From NCBI RefSeq assembly GCF_028826155.1, contig NZ_JAQGPN010000001.1, positions 620,001-684,000 of the forward strand: a DNA stretch of 64,000 bases. Reading direction: 5' to 3'. The translations under genes were made by a program, and so were the position numbers. A model generated the notes under the pieces. The model searched no databases. It saw only the letters and a program-made list of their open reading frames with translations, and was not told the origin of the DNA. Below, piece by piece: positions 36,346 to 45,393 of the stretch. Positions within the stretch are counted from its first letter, which is position 1; each line of letters begins with the position of its first letter. This stretch comes from Mesorhizobium shangrilense (GTDB lineage: Bacteria; Pseudomonadota; Alphaproteobacteria; Rhizobiales; Rhizobiaceae).

Positions 36346-36372
36346 AAGGCCCGGTGCGACGCCGGGCCTTTT
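36346..36372 (+). terminator. Rho-independent terminator of pckA
   Basis: A 9-bp perfect stem (AAGGCCCGG / CCGGGCCTT) with a 7-nt loop followed by TT, 30 bp after the pckA stop. Confidence 0.85.
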
Positions 36373-36404
36373 CATTTTCGCGCTGCCGCGCCATGTGTTG
36401 CGGC

Positions 36405-36842
36405 ATGACGAACGACGACCCTATCGAGATCGCGCGCGACGTTGTGATCCATCCAGGCGACCTTGAGGAGACGTTCATCCGTTCCTCCGGTCCTGGAGGA
36501 CAGAACGTCAACAAGGTGGCGACTGCCGTCCAACTGCGCTTCGACGCGCAGAACGCACCGGGGCTGCCCGAGCGCGTGCGCGACCGTACGATCCGGCTGG
36601 CGGGCCAGCGGGCGACCAAGGAGGGCGTCATCGTGATCGAGGCTGGCCGCTTCCGCACACAGGAACAGAACCGCGCCGACGCGCGCGCCCGCCTCGTGGC
36701 GCTGGTCGCCAAGGCCGCGGAACCGCCGCCGCCGCCGCGCAAGAAGACAAAGCCTTCGCGCGGCGCCGTCGAAAGGCGGCTGAAGGCGAAGGCCGGCCGC
36801 TCGACGGTCAAGAAGCTGCGCGGGCGGGTCGACGGCGATTGA
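36405..36842 (+). CDS. arfB: Alternative ribosome-rescue factor ArfB (peptidyl-tRNA hydrolase domain)
   Basis: 145 residues. The GGQ tripeptide (31-33, in SSGPGGQNVNKVAT) hydrolyses peptidyl-tRNA on stalled ribosomes. The C-terminal tail is basic and Lys/Arg-rich (RKKTKPSRGAVERRLKAKAG), as needed to enter the empty mRNA channel. It lacks the codon-recognition domains of RF1/RF2. ATG 36405 is chosen; ATG 36393 adds four residues. No strong ribosome binding site is visible. Confidence 0.92.
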   Translation: MTNDDPIEIARDVVIHPGDLEETFIRSSGPGGQNVNKVATAVQLRFDAQNAPGLPERVRDRTIRLAGQRATKEGVIVIEAGRFRTQEQNRADARARLVALVAKAAEPPPPPRKKTKPSRGAVERRLKAKAGRSTVKKLRGRVDGD

Positions 36843-36953
36843 CGCTGTCTGAGCTTTTTGCGGCAGCCGGACGCCTCGTTTCGCCTTCACTTTCATCGTT
36901 GCTGCTGTAAGGTCGAGCCGACCTTGCCACATCGCATTCAGGGAGATTTACAC

Positions 36954-37478
36954 ATGGGCATGTTCGATTTCGTCAAGAATGTCGGCAAGAAGCTCGGGTT
37001 TGGGAACGACGAGGAAGAGGCTGCACCCAAGGCCGAGGAACTGAAGAAGGAGCTCGATTCCCACAAGCTCGGCACCGAGAAGGTGGATGTCGTCGTCAAG
37101 GGCGATACGGCGGTGCTGAAGGGCGTGGTGAAGGACCAGTCGATCTTCGAGAAGGCCGTGATCGCGGTCGGCAACACGCTCGGCATCTCCAAGGTCGAGG
37201 CAGACGAGCTGAAGATCGTGGCCCCGGAATCCGGCCTGAAGCTTGACTCCGCCGTCGACATGACCGCTCTGGTGGCCGCAGCGACGCCTGCCAAGGAGCC
37301 GGTTTTCTACACGGTGAAGAAGGGCGACAATCTCTGGAAGATCGCCGAAGCCAACTATGGCAAGGGCAAGGGCGCGAAGAACACCATCATCTTCGAGGCG
37401 AACAAGCCCATGCTGAAGAGCCCGGACAAGATCTATCCCGGTCAGGTGCTGCGCATTCCGGACTTGGAGCAGGCTTGA
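36954..37478 (+). CDS. BON and LysM domain protein (Kbp/YgaU-like)
   Basis: 174 residues. Acidic N-terminal linker, a BON-like domain (~residues 25-95, VDVVVKGDTAVLKGVVKDQ) and a C-terminal LysM domain (YTVKKGDNLWKIAEANYGKG ... IYPGQVLRIP, ~118-170). Overall layout matches E. coli Kbp, a cytoplasmic K+-binding protein; no signal peptide is present, in agreement. ATG 36954 is preceded by AGGGAG at the right distance. Confidence 0.88.
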   Translation: MGMFDFVKNVGKKLGFGNDEEEAAPKAEELKKELDSHKLGTEKVDVVVKGDTAVLKGVVKDQSIFEKAVIAVGNTLGISKVEADELKIVAPESGLKLDSAVDMTALVAAATPAKEPVFYTVKKGDNLWKIAEANYGKGKGAKNTIIFEANKPMLKSPDKIYPGQVLRIPDLEQA

Positions 37479-37598
37479 TCCCCCTCACCTTCGGCTGAAG
37501 GATCCATTCCGCGGCTTCGTCGTTGATCCGAAGGAGCCGCGAGCTATCCGGAGGTCTGCTATGATCGGTGCGCGCAGAGTGTGAACGAGGAGCCTTGC

Positions 37599-38294
37599 AT
37601 GCGGACAACGCCAACTGCGCTCGCTGCGCTAGCCTTGCTGCTCTCGGCATCCGTCGGGCAAGCCGCCGACTGCAAGGCCGACCCGGCGCCTGGGATCGAC
37701 TGGCAGGAATGCAACAAGAGCAGGCTGATGCTCTCTGACAGCCAACTCGAAGGCGCCAACCTGTCGGGCGCGGACCTGAGCTACACCGATCTTCGCCAGT
37801 CCAATCTTGCGGGAGCGCATTTCGAGAAGGCCACGCTTATCCGGTCGTCGCTCGCCGGGTCCCGGGCGGACAAGGCAAATTTCTCCCGGATCGAAGGCTA
37901 CCGCACCGTCTTCGCCAAGGTCTCGGCGCAGGAGGCTTCCTTCGCCAGCGCGGAGCTGCAAAGAGCGGATTTTACCGAGGCCAATCTGACCGGCGCCGAC
38001 TTCCAGAAGGCGGAGCTCGGACGTGCGGACTTTACCGATGCGGTGATCACCGGCAGCCGCTTCCCCATGGCGAACCTGTCGCGCGTGCAGCTCAACAAGG
38101 CGAAGGTCGAAGGGCCGATCGATCTTTCGGGGGCCTTCCTGTTTTTGACCCGTGTCGAAGGTCTCGATCTGAGCCAGGCTGTCGGCCTGGAGCAATGGCA
38201 GATCGACGAGGCCTGCGGCGATGCCGCCACGAAGCTGCCGGCCAATCTGAAGGTCCCCTCGGGATGGCCCTGCACGGCCGGTGAAGCGGACTGA
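37599..38294 (+). CDS. Exported pentapeptide-repeat protein
   Basis: 231 residues. Signal peptide MRTTPTALAALALLLSASVG, then a Cys-containing segment and at least 20 pentapeptide repeats of the A(D/N)LxX type (LEGANLSGADLSYTDL; LQRADFTEANLTGADF) that form a right-handed beta-helix. Probably periplasmic; role unknown. ATG 37599 is chosen because GAGGAG lies 6-7 nt upstream and the signal peptide begins there. Stand-alone gene 120 bp after the LysM gene. Confidence 0.88.
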   Translation: MRTTPTALAALALLLSASVGQAADCKADPAPGIDWQECNKSRLMLSDSQLEGANLSGADLSYTDLRQSNLAGAHFEKATLIRSSLAGSRADKANFSRIEGYRTVFAKVSAQEASFASAELQRADFTEANLTGADFQKAELGRADFTDAVITGSRFPMANLSRVQLNKAKVEGPIDLSGAFLFLTRVEGLDLSQAVGLEQWQIDEACGDAATKLPANLKVPSGWPCTAGEAD

Positions 38295-38374
38295 GGACAG
38301 GTTGCGTCGTCTTTCCGTTCGACTCCACTTTTTGGCCCGTCTATAGACCGCGGCGCCCAACGGATTTTCTCGAC

Positions 38375-39964
38375 ATGTCTGAAACCATCGAACACGCGGT
38401 GGCCCGCCGCCGAACATTCGCGATCATCGCGCACCCGGACGCCGGCAAGACCACGCTAACCGAAAAGCTGCTGCTGTTCGGCGGCGCCATCCAGCTCGCC
38501 GGCGAAGTGAAGGCCAAGAAGGACAAGATCCAGACTCGCTCCGACTGGATGAAGATCGAGCGCGAGCGCGGCATCTCGGTCGTCACCTCGGTCATGACAT
38601 TCGAGTACGAGAACAACGTCTTCAACCTGCTCGACACCCCCGGCCACGAGGATTTCGCCGACGACACCTACCGGACGCTGTCTGCGGTGGACGCTGCCGT
38701 CATGGTCATCGACGCCGCCAAGGGCATCGAGCCGCGCACGCTGAAGCTGTTCGAAGTGTGCCGGCTGCGCGACATCCCGATCGTCACCTTCGTCAACAAG
38801 ATGGACCGCGAGGCGCGCGACACCTTCGAGATCCTCGATGAGATCGAGGAGAAGCTGGCGTTGGACACGGCCCCGATGACCTGGCCCATCGGCCAGGGAA
38901 AGACCTTCGCCGGCACCTATCATCTTGCCCAGAATGCGGTGCGCCGCGGCGACCAGGAGCAGGAACGCACGCCGGTGCACGGGCCGGATTCCAATCGGGC
39001 CGCCGGTCTGCTTCCCGAAAACGACCGGCCCGCCTTCATCGAGGAGCTGGAACTGGCCCGCGAAGCCTGCCGCCCCTTCGATCTCGACGCTTTTCGCGAA
39101 GGCCACCTGACGCCGGTCTATTTCGGCTCGGCGCTGCGCAACTTCGGCGTCCGCGACCTGATCGAGGCGCTCGGCGAGTTCGGACCGGCCCCACGCGACC
39201 AGGAAGCCGACACGCGGACGATCCATGCGGCGGAGCCGAAGATGACCTCCTTCGTCTTCAAGATCCAGGCGAACATGGATCCGAACCACCGCGACCGCAT
39301 CGCCTTCGTGCGCGTCTGCTCCGGCAAGCTGGAACGCGGCATGAAGGCGAAACTCGTGCGCACCGGCAAGCCGATCAGCCTTTCGGCGCCGCAGTTTTTC
39401 TTCGCCCGCTCCCGCATCACCGCCGACGAAGCCTATGCCGGCGACGTGGTCGGCATCCCGAACCACGGCACCTTGCGCATCGGCGACACGCTGACGGAGG
39501 GCGAGGAGATCCTGTTCCGCGGCGTGCCGAATTTCGCGCCAGAAATCCTGCGCCGCGTGCGCCTCGGCGACGCGATGAAGGCCAAGAAGCTGAAGGAAGC
39601 CCTCCATCAGATGGCCGAGGAAGGCGTGGTCCAGCTCTTTTCGCCGGAAGACGGCTCGCCCGCCATTGTCGGCGTCGTCGGCGCGCTGCAGCTCGACGTG
39701 CTGAAGGAAAGGCTGAACATCGAATACGGGCTGCCCGTCGATTTCGAGATGGCGCGTTTTTCCGTCTGTCGCTGGATCACGGCCGACAAGCCCTTGGAAC
39801 TCAACCGCTTCATCGAGGCGCATCGCGGCGACATCGCCCGCGATCTCGACAACGACCCGGTCTTCCTGGCGCCGCATGAATTCGGACTGAATTACGAGGT
39901 CGAGCGCTGGAAGGAGATCCGCTTCACGGCGGTGAAGGACTACCAGGTACGCGACGCGGCCTAG
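38375..39964 (+). CDS. prfC: Peptide chain release factor 3
   Basis: 529 residues, translational GTPase that recycles RF1/RF2. G1 AHPDAGKTTLTEK, switch region GISVVTSVMTF, G3 DTPGHEDF and G4 NKMDREARD are intact and the length fits bacterial RF3. Codon use resembles the surrounding core genes. ATG 38375 lies 80 bp after the pentapeptide gene; no other start is better. Confidence 0.97.
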   Translation: MSETIEHAVARRRTFAIIAHPDAGKTTLTEKLLLFGGAIQLAGEVKAKKDKIQTRSDWMKIERERGISVVTSVMTFEYENNVFNLLDTPGHEDFADDTYRTLSAVDAAVMVIDAAKGIEPRTLKLFEVCRLRDIPIVTFVNKMDREARDTFEILDEIEEKLALDTAPMTWPIGQGKTFAGTYHLAQNAVRRGDQEQERTPVHGPDSNRAAGLLPENDRPAFIEELELAREACRPFDLDAFREGHLTPVYFGSALRNFGVRDLIEALGEFGPAPRDQEADTRTIHAAEPKMTSFVFKIQANMDPNHRDRIAFVRVCSGKLERGMKAKLVRTGKPISLSAPQFFFARSRITADEAYAGDVVGIPNHGTLRIGDTLTEGEEILFRGVPNFAPEILRRVRLGDAMKAKKLKEALHQMAEEGVVQLFSPEDGSPAIVGVVGALQLDVLKERLNIEYGLPVDFEMARFSVCRWITADKPLELNRFIEAHRGDIARDLDNDPVFLAPHEFGLNYEVERWKEIRFTAVKDYQVRDAA

Positions 39965-40006
39965 AGGCCGGCGTCACCGCGCAGGCTGGCGAAGGCGAAC
40001 GGGGAA

Positions 40007-40020
40007 CCCTACCTGTAGGG
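40007..40020. promoter_or_regulatory. 14-bp palindrome CCCTACCTGTAGGG upstream of the lysozyme-inhibitor gene
   Basis: Six-base arms CCCTAC/GTAGGG with a 2-bp centre, 26 bp upstream of the start at 40046. Could be an operator or the stem of a short hairpin ending the prfC transcript; no T-run follows, so the terminator reading is weak. Confidence 0.35.
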
Positions 40021-40045
40021 CTCGGCTCGACCTGCGGAGGCCATC

Positions 40046-40396
40046 ATGCGACTTGCGTACCCGATCGTCGCCCTGCTTTGGGCAACCGCCGCGGCGCATG
40101 CCACGAGCATCACGATCGACCTGCCGGGGACGGAGGAGGCCGCGCGCAGCACGGTCGCCTATGCCTGCGATCCCGCAAAACTGACGGTCGAGTACATCAC
40201 GACGAGCGCCACATCGCTGGCCGTGGTCATGACGGACAAGGACACCGTCGTCATGTCCCGCGTGCCCTCGGCCTCGGGCGTGCGCTATGCCGGCGAGAAC
40301 TATGTGTGGTGGACCAAGGGCAGGGACGGCAGCCTATATGACGTCCTCAAGGGCGACGACGCGCCCGCAATCGCGAAGTGCACCGACGCAAGCTGA
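40046..40396 (+). CDS. MliC/PliC-type C-type lysozyme inhibitor
   Basis: 116 residues. Signal peptide to about residue 20 (ending AAHATS), then the MliC beta-barrel with the conserved invariant region VVMSRVPSASGVRYAGENYVWW and GRDGSLYDV. The two Cys (YACDPAK and AIAKCTDAS) likely form the family disulfide. There is no lipobox Cys after the signal, so it is a soluble periplasmic (PliC-like) form. Expected to protect against host C-type lysozyme. Good ribosome binding site GCGGAGG. Confidence 0.88.
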   Translation: MRLAYPIVALLWATAAAHATSITIDLPGTEEAARSTVAYACDPAKLTVEYITTSATSLAVVMTDKDTVVMSRVPSASGVRYAGENYVWWTKGRDGSLYDVLKGDDAPAIAKCTDAS

Positions 40397-40417
40397 GCTG
40401 GCGGAGGCAATATTGCC

Positions 40418-41572
40418 GTGAGCCGGATCGATCACCTTCTCGTTGACGAACTCGTCGAATGGATGATCGACGGGGCCAGACCCAGCGCCAGCGCGCGCGA
40501 CATCGTCGAGCGGATCTGCACGCAACTGACGGCTGCCGGAGTGCCGATCGACCGCTTCGCGCTGTTTATCTACACGCTGCACCCCAATCTCGTCGGATGG
40601 CGCTTCACCTGGACCCCATACCAGGGTGTGGAGGTCAGTCAGGGCAAGATGGGCCTGTTCTCGACGGAGGAATACACGGCCAACCCGTTGCCCACCGTTG
40701 TCGAAAAGCAGATATCGATCCGCAGGGGGCTCGAAGATCCGGACAGCCCGAAGGACTACAGGATCGTGCATGAGCTGATCGCCGACGGGTTCACGGACTA
40801 CCTGGTCCAGCCGGTGATCTACACGACAGGCGAAACCAACGCCGTCAGCTGGTCGACGAAAGCCGCAGGCGGCTTCGGCCCCGAGGCTGTTGCCGTGCTG
40901 GAGCGCGTCAACGCGCCGCTCGCCAGGCTCACCGAGACCTATTTGCTGAGGCTCAACGCCGCGACGATCCTTTCAGCCTATGTAGGCCGGAACGGCGGCG
41001 ATCAGATCCTCAAGGGGCGCGTGCATCGCGGTGACGGAGAGGAGATCGAAGGCTCGATCCTTTTCACCGACATCGCCGGCTTCACCGAGCTTTCCAACGC
41101 CATGAGCGGCCCGGAGGTGGTTTCCCTCATCAACGACACCTTCGACCTGATGGTGCCCGCCATCGAGGGTCATGGCGGGGAGATCCTCAAGTTCCTGGGC
41201 GACGGTTTTCTGGCGATCTTTCCGCATGACGCCAGCGACCTCGACGCCGCCGCACAGGCGGCGCGGGCGTCCGTCATCGAAGCCGAGGCGGCGATCGCCG
41301 ACGCGCCGGTGGGAGAACGGATCACCTTCCGCTCCGCCATCCACGATGGACGTTTCCACTTCGGCAACATAGGCGGCGCCAACCGGCTGGACTTCACTGC
41401 GATCGGACGGCCGGTCAACTATGCGGCGCGGCTGCTCTCGGCCGCCGGATCACTCGGCCTGAGGCGGGTCGCCTCCGAGGTCGTGGCCCCGCATCTCGGG
41501 ACACCGGCGCGACTTGCCGACCGGATTGCGTTCAAGGGTTTCCCGGGGCGCCAGCCGGTCTTCACCTACTGA
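40418..41572 (+). CDS. Class III adenylate/guanylate cyclase
   Basis: 384 residues starting at GTG 40418 (GGAGG upstream). The N-terminal ~190 residues are a sensory region of unclear fold (GAF-like position). The C-terminal cyclase domain has both metal-binding Asp residues (ILFTDIAGFTELS; LGDGFLAIF), the substrate Lys in ILKFLGDGF, the purine-selecting Asp in DFTAIGRPVNYAARL, and the transition-state Asn and Arg in the same stretch. All catalytic positions for ATP cyclisation are therefore present. Soluble; follows the lysozyme-inhibitor gene by 21 bp and may be co-transcribed. Confidence 0.93.
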   Translation: MSRIDHLLVDELVEWMIDGARPSASARDIVERICTQLTAAGVPIDRFALFIYTLHPNLVGWRFTWTPYQGVEVSQGKMGLFSTEEYTANPLPTVVEKQISIRRGLEDPDSPKDYRIVHELIADGFTDYLVQPVIYTTGETNAVSWSTKAAGGFGPEAVAVLERVNAPLARLTETYLLRLNAATILSAYVGRNGGDQILKGRVHRGDGEEIEGSILFTDIAGFTELSNAMSGPEVVSLINDTFDLMVPAIEGHGGEILKFLGDGFLAIFPHDASDLDAAAQAARASVIEAEAAIADAPVGERITFRSAIHDGRFHFGNIGGANRLDFTAIGRPVNYAARLLSAAGSLGLRRVASEVVAPHLGTPARLADRIAFKGFPGRQPVFTY

Positions 41573-41959
41573 ACCCCGATCCGCCCACTGCGACTTGTGC
41601 GCACAGACGCGGCGCGGTTTTCCTCGTCGCGGGGTGCTGGATGCGGACGCCGAAGCGCATCCTCCGAACGACGCTGCGTCAACCGTTCTCTGGATGGCGA
41701 AAGGCGTTGCACTTTGGATGGAGGCCATCGCGATCGCCGCCGGCGCATTTTGGCTTCACAAACCGGGATCAGGATGTTACCGCCGATCATCCAGAGCACA
41801 GGAGGCCCCCGCCTTGTGACCTGATCATCGCCGGAAAGAGGCCTGTGGACACGTCCCGGGCTGTCGAAAGCGCGCAGCCAAGCCGCCCGCTTCACCTATG
41901 CATCACGCGCCCGCGCAATGCCGGCGGCACAGTCTGAATAGGTTGCCTGAACAGATTCA
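41573..41959. other. 387-bp intergenic region, promoter of the nonulosonic-acid gene cluster
   Basis: No supported coding frame. It separates core genes from the sugar cluster beginning at 41960. Small open frames here are low-complexity and lack ribosome binding sites. No IS, tRNA or attachment site was seen. Confidence 0.5.
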
Positions 41960-43006
41960 ATGACACGTCCAACACTCGAAGACCTTTGCATAGGTGATAA
42001 TGCAACCGTCCGCGAGGCAATGTCGCGGCTCAATCTCACTGCATCAGGAACACTGTTCGTCACTGATCCGGATGGGCGCCTCACAGGGACGCTTTCGGAC
42101 GGCGACATACGGCGTTGGCTCCTCAACGGCCACAATCTCGAAGAGCCGGCGAACCGCGTCGCGAACCGCAAGCCCGTGACAGCGCCTCCGGGAAGCTCCA
42201 TAACCGCTGCACGGGCGCTGATGGATCAGTTCGACATCCATCTGATCCCCATCGTCGACGGCGAACGCCGCGTCACCGATTTCTGGACGCGCAGCCACAG
42301 CGCCGTGCGCGACGAGACGCCGGTGGTCATCATGGCCGGCGGCCTGGGTGTGCGGCTGCGCCCGCTGACCGAGCATCTGCCCAAGCCGATGCTGCAGGTA
42401 GGAGAGATTCCGCTGCTCGAGCGCATCCTCCTGCAGCACATCCACCAGGGCGCCCACAATTTCTTCTTCTCCGTCAACTATCTCGGTCACATCATCGAGG
42501 AGCATTTCGGCGACGGCTCCCAATGGGGTGTCAACATCCGCTACCTTCGCGAGAACAAGCGGCTCGGAACGGGTGGCGCACTGTCCCTCCTGAAGCAAGC
42601 GGATCTCGTCTCGGACTGCGTCATCGTCGCCAACGGAGACGTGATCTCGGAAATCAACATCCCGTCCCTGCTCGCCCACCACCGCGAAACGGGGGCAGCG
42701 GCGACCTTGTGCGTTCGCACGTTCAACTACACGGTTCCCTTCGGCGTCGTACGGCAATCAGACGGCTGTGTGACCGCCATCGAGGAGAAGCCGACGATGG
42801 CCTACAACATCAATGCAGGCATCTACTGCCTGTCCAACGAAGCCATCAGCCTCATCCCGTGCGACGAGTACTATGACATGCCCACCCTGGTGTCGCGTCT
42901 CATTGGTCTCGACAAAAGGTGCTCGCTGGTGAATCTCACCGGCTTCTGGATCGACATCGGAACGCACGAGGAATATCACCGCGCCAACGCGCACTACTCG
43001 ATGTGA
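41960..43006 (+). CDS. CBS-domain sugar-phosphate nucleotidyltransferase (PtmE-like)
   Basis: 348 residues. Residues ~1-118 are two CBS motifs (SGTLFVTDPDGRLTGTLSDGDIRR; HLIPIVDGERRVTDFW). The rest is an NTP_transferase domain with the signature VVIMAGGLGVRLRPLTEHLPKP and VANGDVISEI. This CBS plus nucleotidyltransferase layout is that of PtmE in the Campylobacter legionaminic-acid pathway, which makes the GDP-aminosugar entering the path; that function is inferred here from neighbours. First gene of a plus-strand run with the synthase and epimerase genes. Confidence 0.88.
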   Translation: MTRPTLEDLCIGDNATVREAMSRLNLTASGTLFVTDPDGRLTGTLSDGDIRRWLLNGHNLEEPANRVANRKPVTAPPGSSITAARALMDQFDIHLIPIVDGERRVTDFWTRSHSAVRDETPVVIMAGGLGVRLRPLTEHLPKPMLQVGEIPLLERILLQHIHQGAHNFFFSVNYLGHIIEEHFGDGSQWGVNIRYLRENKRLGTGGALSLLKQADLVSDCVIVANGDVISEINIPSLLAHHRETGAAATLCVRTFNYTVPFGVVRQSDGCVTAIEEKPTMAYNINAGIYCLSNEAISLIPCDEYYDMPTLVSRLIGLDKRCSLVNLTGFWIDIGTHEEYHRANAHYSM

Positions 43007-43127
43007 CCGAAAGGCCCATCGCGTCGCAGCCGCAGGCATGGCGGCCTCATCGCAATGTGGAAGCGGGCGTGCCGACTTCGCGCTTCCCAAGGACGAAAGC
43101 CCCAAAGTGCACGAAGCTCCTGGTTGG

Positions 43128-44147
43128 ATGACCGATCCCGATCGCGTCTACTTCATCGCCGAAGCCGGCGTGAACCACAATGGCGAGATCGAGAAGGCGC
43201 TCGCCCTGGTCGACATCGCGGCCGACGCCGGCGCCGACGCGGTGAAGTTCCAGACTTTCGACACCGCCGCACTGGCGACGGTGAATGCGCCCAAGGCGGC
43301 CTATCAGGAACGCAACGACTCGCGCCACAAGAACCAGTTCGACATGCTGAAGGCGCTCGAACTGTCGCGCGGCGACTGGGAGCGCATCGTTGCGCGCTGC
43401 GCCGAAAAAGGCGTCGCGTTCCTGTCCACGCCGTTCGATTTCGGCAGCGCCGACCTGCTCGAGGCGCTGGGCGTCAACGCCTACAAGGTCTCGTCCGGGG
43501 ACCTGACCTTCCACCAGCTTCTGGCGCATATCGCGGCCAAGGGCCGGCCGATGGTGATCTCCACCGGCATGGCGACCATGGGCGAGGTCGAAGAGGCGGT
43601 CGATGTCATCGAGAGGAGCGGCAATCCTCCGCTGGCCATCCTGCACTGCGTCTCCGACTACCCCTGCGCGCCGGAGGACTGCAATCTCAACGTCATCCCG
43701 ATCATGCGCGCCATGTTCGGCCGGCCGATCGGCTGGTCCGATCACACCGATGCCGAGGTGACCGGCCTCGCCTCCGTCGCGCTTGGCGGGCGGCTCATCG
43801 AGAAGCATTTCACGCTCGACCGCAATCTGCCCGGCCCCGACCACAAGGCCTCGCTGGAGCCCGATGCGCTTGCCGGCTTCATCGCCAACATCAGGACGCT
43901 GGAGAAGGCGCTGGGCGACGGCCGCAAACGCCCGACGGCGGCAGAGAAGAACACCGCCGCGCTGGCCCGCCGCAGCATCGTCCTGTTGGCCGACATCGAG
44001 GCTGGAGAGACGCTGACGGCCGCCAATTGCGGCGCGCTCCGGCCGGGAACGGGCCTGCCGCCGCGCATGCTCGACAGCCTGCTCGGCCTGAAGGTTCGCA
44101 AGGCCATGGCCGCCGGCACGGTGCTTTCGCTGGCCGATCTCGGCTGA
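43128..44147 (+). CDS. Nonulosonic acid synthase (NeuB/LegI family)
   Basis: 339 residues. Condenses a 6-deoxy or N-acyl aminohexose with PEP to give a nine-carbon acid. FIAEAGVNHNG, GADAVKFQTF, FLSTPFDFGSADLLE, YKVSSGDLT and GWSDHTDAEVTG mark the TIM-barrel with PEP- and metal-binding residues. A C-terminal SAF/antifreeze-like domain follows (ARRSIVLLADIEAGETLT). ATG 43128 fits the family N-terminus, but the ribosome binding site is poor and GTG 43107 is possible. 121 bp after the nucleotidyltransferase gene and 4 bp before the epimerase gene. Confidence 0.93.
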   Translation: MTDPDRVYFIAEAGVNHNGEIEKALALVDIAADAGADAVKFQTFDTAALATVNAPKAAYQERNDSRHKNQFDMLKALELSRGDWERIVARCAEKGVAFLSTPFDFGSADLLEALGVNAYKVSSGDLTFHQLLAHIAAKGRPMVISTGMATMGEVEEAVDVIERSGNPPLAILHCVSDYPCAPEDCNLNVIPIMRAMFGRPIGWSDHTDAEVTGLASVALGGRLIEKHFTLDRNLPGPDHKASLEPDALAGFIANIRTLEKALGDGRKRPTAAEKNTAALARRSIVLLADIEAGETLTAANCGALRPGTGLPPRMLDSLLGLKVRKAMAAGTVLSLADLG

Positions 44148-44151
44148 ACGG

Positions 44152-45354
44152 ATGTCGGACGGACGGGACATGTCGGAACGCCGCCGAGCCGCACCGAACA
44201 GGCGGCGGATCGCCGTCGCCACCACCAGCCGCGCCGATTTCGGCATCTACCAGCCGGTGCTGGCCGAGCTTGCGGCGAGCGACAGTATCGAGTTCGGCCT
44301 GATCGCCGGCGGCAGCCACCTGATGCCGGAGCACGGCTCCACCATCTCGCATGTGCGCGCCTCCGGCTTTCCGGTGTGGGGCGAAGCGCCGATACGATTT
44401 GAAGGCGGCGTGCTCGGGGTCGCGCGCATGATGGGGGAATCGCTGACGGCTTTCGGAGAGGCGATCGACGAGATCAGGCCCGACATGCTGCTGACGATCG
44501 GCGACCGCTTCGAGATGTTCGCCGCAGCCGCAGCCGCCAGCCCCTTCGCGCTGCCGGTCGCGCACATCCATGGCGGCGAGGAGACCGAGGGCGCGGTCGA
44601 CAACATGTACCGCCACGCCATGACCAAGATGGCGCACGTTCATTTCTGTGCAACGCCGCTCAGCGCACGCCGCATCGTCCAGATGGGCGAAGCACCGGAA
44701 AACGTCCACGTCACCGGGGCGCCGTCACTGGACGGCATTTCGGACATCCCCTTGCTCAGCCGGCAGGCGCTCAGCGAACGCTTCGGCTTTCCCGAAGCGC
44801 CGTACATCCTCACCACCTATCACCCCGAAACCCTTCAGCCCGACGCCACGGCCTCGGATTTCGATGCGCTGCTCGCCGCGCTGGAGAGATCCGGCCAGCA
44901 CGTCGCCTTCTCGCGTCCCAACGCCGACGCGGCGGGCGACCTGTTCAACAGCCGCCTCGAACAGGCCGTCGCCGCGAACCCGCGCTTCCGGATCTGCGAC
45001 AATCTCGGTCGGGTCGGCTATTTCTCCGCCATGGCGAACGCGGCGCTGATGGTCGGCAACTCCTCCTCCGGGATCATCGAGGCGGCGTCATTCCATCTTG
45101 CAGTCGTGAATGTGGGCGGCCGCCAGGCCGGACGCGAGCGCTCCGCCAACGTCATCGACGTCGCGGCCGAGCCAGACGCGATCCTGTCGGCTATCCAGCG
45201 CTCGCTGTCGCCTGAAACGGCCGCGACGATGCGCTCGGTCGAAAACGTCTATGGGGACGGACACGCGTCGCAGCGCATCCGGAGCGTCCTCGAAATCATG
45301 GACCTTGGGTCCGGGCTGATCCGCAAACGCTTCCGCCTGCTGGACAAGAGCTGA
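44152..45354 (+). CDS. UDP/GDP-aminosugar 2-epimerase, hydrolysing (NeuC/LegG family)
   Basis: 400 residues. Hydrolysing 2-epimerases remove the nucleotide while inverting C2, supplying the sugar used by the NeuB-type synthase. SRADFGIYQPVL, TIGDRFEMFAAAAAAS, HIHGGEETEGAVDNMYRHA and VGNSSSGIIEA are family hallmarks (the HIHGGE and NSSSGI blocks bind the nucleotide). ATG 44152 is 4 bp after the synthase stop; a second ATG follows at codon 7. Confidence 0.93.
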   Translation: MSDGRDMSERRRAAPNRRRIAVATTSRADFGIYQPVLAELAASDSIEFGLIAGGSHLMPEHGSTISHVRASGFPVWGEAPIRFEGGVLGVARMMGESLTAFGEAIDEIRPDMLLTIGDRFEMFAAAAAASPFALPVAHIHGGEETEGAVDNMYRHAMTKMAHVHFCATPLSARRIVQMGEAPENVHVTGAPSLDGISDIPLLSRQALSERFGFPEAPYILTTYHPETLQPDATASDFDALLAALERSGQHVAFSRPNADAAGDLFNSRLEQAVAANPRFRICDNLGRVGYFSAMANAALMVGNSSSGIIEAASFHLAVVNVGGRQAGRERSANVIDVAAEPDAILSAIQRSLSPETAATMRSVENVYGDGHASQRIRSVLEIMDLGSGLIRKRFRLLDKS

Positions 45355-45393
45355 GGCGGACGCCAGGGCCGCGCACCGGCGGCCCTTAAGTTC

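Noticed and set aside
34610..36811. 733-residue minus-strand open frame
   Set aside because: Antisense to pckA and arfB, both with clear domains; composition is not protein-like.
37511..37541. Long imperfect stem-loop after the LysM gene as a terminator
   Set aside because: The stem is good (CGCGGCT / AGCCGCG) but has a bulge and no T-run, so I did not list it.
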